Below, in pieces: positions 62,730 to 64,000 of a DNA stretch of 64,000 nucleotides. This stretch comes from Tepidimicrobium xylanilyticum (GTDB lineage Bacteria > Bacillota > Clostridia > Tissierellales > Tepidimicrobiaceae): contig NZ_FNNG01000005.1 of NCBI RefSeq assembly GCF_900106765.1, positions 1 through 64,000 of the forward strand, given 5' to 3'. The position numbers and the translations under genes were made by a program. The notes beneath the pieces are model-generated. The model was given only the letters and a program-made list of their open reading frames with translations. It had not been told where the DNA came from and made no database searches. Every line of letters begins with the position of its first letter. Position 1 is the stretch's first letter.

Positions 62730-63230
62730 ATGGAAGAAATAAGGGTTACTGGTACAATGATTTGGTACTACTATATATGCAAGCGGGAAGTATGGCTGCT
62801 GGCACATGGAATAGAAGCAGATCAAGAGAATCCATTTATAGATATTGGAAGATTTCTCCAAGAAAGCACATACAGAAGAGAAAAGAAGGAAATATCTTTG
62901 GAAAATATTAAGATAGACATTATTAAGAGAAAGGATGGACAAGTAGTAATAGGAGAAGTAAAAAAGAGTTCTAAATTTAAAGAAAGTGCAAGAATGCAGC
63001 TAGCTTATTACTTGTATGAACTTGAGAAGAGAGGGATTATTGCGTCTGGCTACTTGATGTTTCCTAAAGAGAGAAGGAGAGAAGAAATAATATTAACAGA
63101 TTCATTAAAAAGAGAACTAGATGCTGTATCGGAGGCCATAAAAAGAATTATTAATAGTGATAAACCAGAACCTATTTATAAAAATACCTATTGTACAAAC
63201 TGCGGGTACAATGAGTTTTGTTGGGCTTAA
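62730..63230 (+). CDS. cas4: CRISPR-associated exonuclease Cas4
   Basis: A 166-residue RecB-type nuclease with the Cas4 iron-sulfur cysteines: one near residue 17 (CKREVWLLAHGIE) and a C-terminal cluster CTNCGYNEFC (about 155-164). The nuclease core shows DIIKRKDGQVVIGEVKKSSKFKE near 68-90 with the D-x-E-x-K metal and catalytic residues, followed by QLAYYLYEL. It trims prespacers and selects PAMs for Cas1-Cas2. GGTGGTGA precedes the ATG. Confidence 0.9.
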   Translation: MEEIRVTGTMIWYYYICKREVWLLAHGIEADQENPFIDIGRFLQESTYRREKKEISLENIKIDIIKRKDGQVVIGEVKKSSKFKESARMQLAYYLYELEKRGIIASGYLMFPKERRREEIILTDSLKRELDAVSEAIKRIINSDKPEPIYKNTYCTNCGYNEFCWA

Positions 63231-63241
63231 AGGAGGATAAA

Positions 63242-64000
63242 ATGAAAAAGAACATATATATTTTTACTGATGGTTCTTTAAGGAGAAAAGATAATACAGT
63301 GGCTTTTGAGAGTGAATTAGGAAGGAAAATATTACCCATTGAAGATATTAGTGAGATTTTTATATTCGGGCAAGTAGATTTAAATAAGGCTTTTTTAGAT
63401 TACATGTCTCAGAAGGAAATTATATTACATTTCTTTAATTACTATGGATATTACACTGGTTCTTTTTACCCGAGAGAACATTTGAATTCTGGATATATGA
63501 TACTTAAACAAGCTGAACATTATTTGGATGAGAGGAAGAGATTAGACATTGCATTGAGAATTGTAGAGGGTGCGAGTAAGAATATATTGAGTATAATAAA
63601 GTATTATATGGCAAGAGGCAAAGAACTGGACCAAATAAATGATAGAATTAATATTCTAATTGATAGGTTAAAAGAATGTAAAACAACTAATGAGATAATG
63701 GCGATTGAAGGGAATATACGTGAAACATACTACGAAGCCTTTGATATAGTAATTGATAATAAGGATTTTAGGTTTGTTCAAAGAACAAAAAGACCTCCAA
63801 AAAATCATTTAAATGCATTGATTAGTTTTGGTAATTCAATGTTATATACTTTAGTATTATCCGAAATTTACAAAACCCATCTTGATCCACGTATTGGCTT
63901 TTTACATACAACAAATTTTAGAAGATTTACTTTAAATCTAGATATAGCGGAAATTTTTAAACCTATTATAGTGGATAGGATTATATTTACATTATTGAAT
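63242..64000 (+). CDS. cas1: CRISPR integrase Cas1, 3' end cut by window edge
   Basis: Starts with ATG at 63242 behind AAAGGAGGAT and stays open to the last base (253 codons). The type I-B Cas1 opening MKKNIYIFTDGSLRRKDNTVAFE, the catalytic glutamate region AIEGNIRETYYEAF near 156-170, and the histidine in DPRIGFLHTTNFRRFTLNLDIAEIFKP near 222 are all present, so it appears functional. Only the last part, including the second acidic ligand region, lies outside. It would insert spacers with Cas2, which is expected next. Confidence 0.93.
   Translation, partial: MKKNIYIFTDGSLRRKDNTVAFESELGRKILPIEDISEIFIFGQVDLNKAFLDYMSQKEIILHFFNYYGYYTGSFYPREHLNSGYMILKQAEHYLDERKRLDIALRIVEGASKNILSIIKYYMARGKELDQINDRINILIDRLKECKTTNEIMAIEGNIRETYYEAFDIVIDNKDFRFVQRTKRPPKNHLNALISFGNSMLYTLVLSEIYKTHLDPRIGFLHTTNFRRFTLNLDIAEIFKPIIVDRIIFTLLN

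Noticed and set aside
62705..62911. A 68-residue frame overlapping the cas4 start
   Set aside because: The Cas4 motifs, including both cysteine clusters, are in the frame starting at 62730. The other frame has no recognisable sequence.
1..64000. tRNA, rRNA or intact CRISPR array
   Set aside because: No cloverleaf-like sequences with TTCGA loops and CCA ends, no rRNA sequence and no regularly repeated array were found on reading. Only the two degenerate units before cas8b were seen.

Overview
The window is low-GC (roughly one third G+C by eye) DNA of a Gram-positive, spore-forming, anaerobic-type bacterium, most like Clostridia or Tissierellia. The pointers are strong AGGAGG-type ribosome binding sites, TTG/GTG starts, two LysM genes behind sigma-K-type promoters, a Bacillus-like pspA-ydjGHI operon, hemerythrin/DUF438/Fnr genes, a giant 2-hydroxyacyl-CoA dehydratase activase and a Clostridia-type I-B CRISPR-Cas operon. 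No rRNA or tRNA gene was seen. The genus cannot be named from the sequence alone.

Layout. 1-5.3 kb: the tail of an IS3-family transposase, a cystine symporter (tcyP), an M23 peptidase-bactofilin pair, a DUF1294 protein and oligoendopeptidase F. 5.4-16.6 kb: DEAD-box helicase, a sensor/GGDEF/EAL protein, a hemerythrin-DUF438 operon behind a class II Fnr-type promoter, an Fnr-like regulator, a radical SAM protein, two four-LysM proteins with matching sigma-K-type promoters, an autoregulated padR gene with a DUF2812 remnant, and merR-DUF4260 with a textbook 19-bp-spacer MerR promoter. 16.8-35.6 kb: a polyferredoxin/NAD reductase fusion, a CPBP protease, the pspA envelope-stress operon, the 1419-residue activase, a lipoprotein, a DJ-1 protein, 3-methyladenine glycosylase, an LCP protein, type 2 IPP isomerase, a DUF2207 protein, and birA convergent with bioY. 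bioY has two tandem BirA boxes around its promoter. 35.8-38.4 kb: a GntR(YtrA)-ABC operon with a visible operator.

38.4-44.5 kb is an AT-richer accessory island. It starts with a decayed, inverted IS3 copy, followed by a probable ribosomally made peptide cluster: radical SAM/SPASM maturase, VanZ-like and TraX-like membrane proteins, an ABC exporter without a peptidase domain, and a 65-residue Cys-containing candidate precursor. 44.5-55.3 kb returns to housekeeping genes: a DsrE-like protein with a class V aminotransferase, a DMT exporter, the glnK-glnL two-component system followed by an AgcS transporter with GlnL-type direct repeats in front, DUF1538 with a PII-like protein, bacteriohemerythrin, an ECF S-component and an M29 aminopeptidase.

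55.3-64 kb holds a type I-B CRISPR-Cas operon in the order cas8b-cas7-cas5-cas3-cas6-cas4-cas1, running off the right edge. The 440-bp region in front of it contains two degenerate copies of what looks like the type I-B repeat, 58 bp apart, next to a 14-codon ORF that resembles the first residues of a helix-turn-helix/WYL regulator. This may be a relic array or a crRNA-like regulatory module (CreR/CreA type) controlling the cas genes. With the peptide cluster it is the most interesting part of the window.
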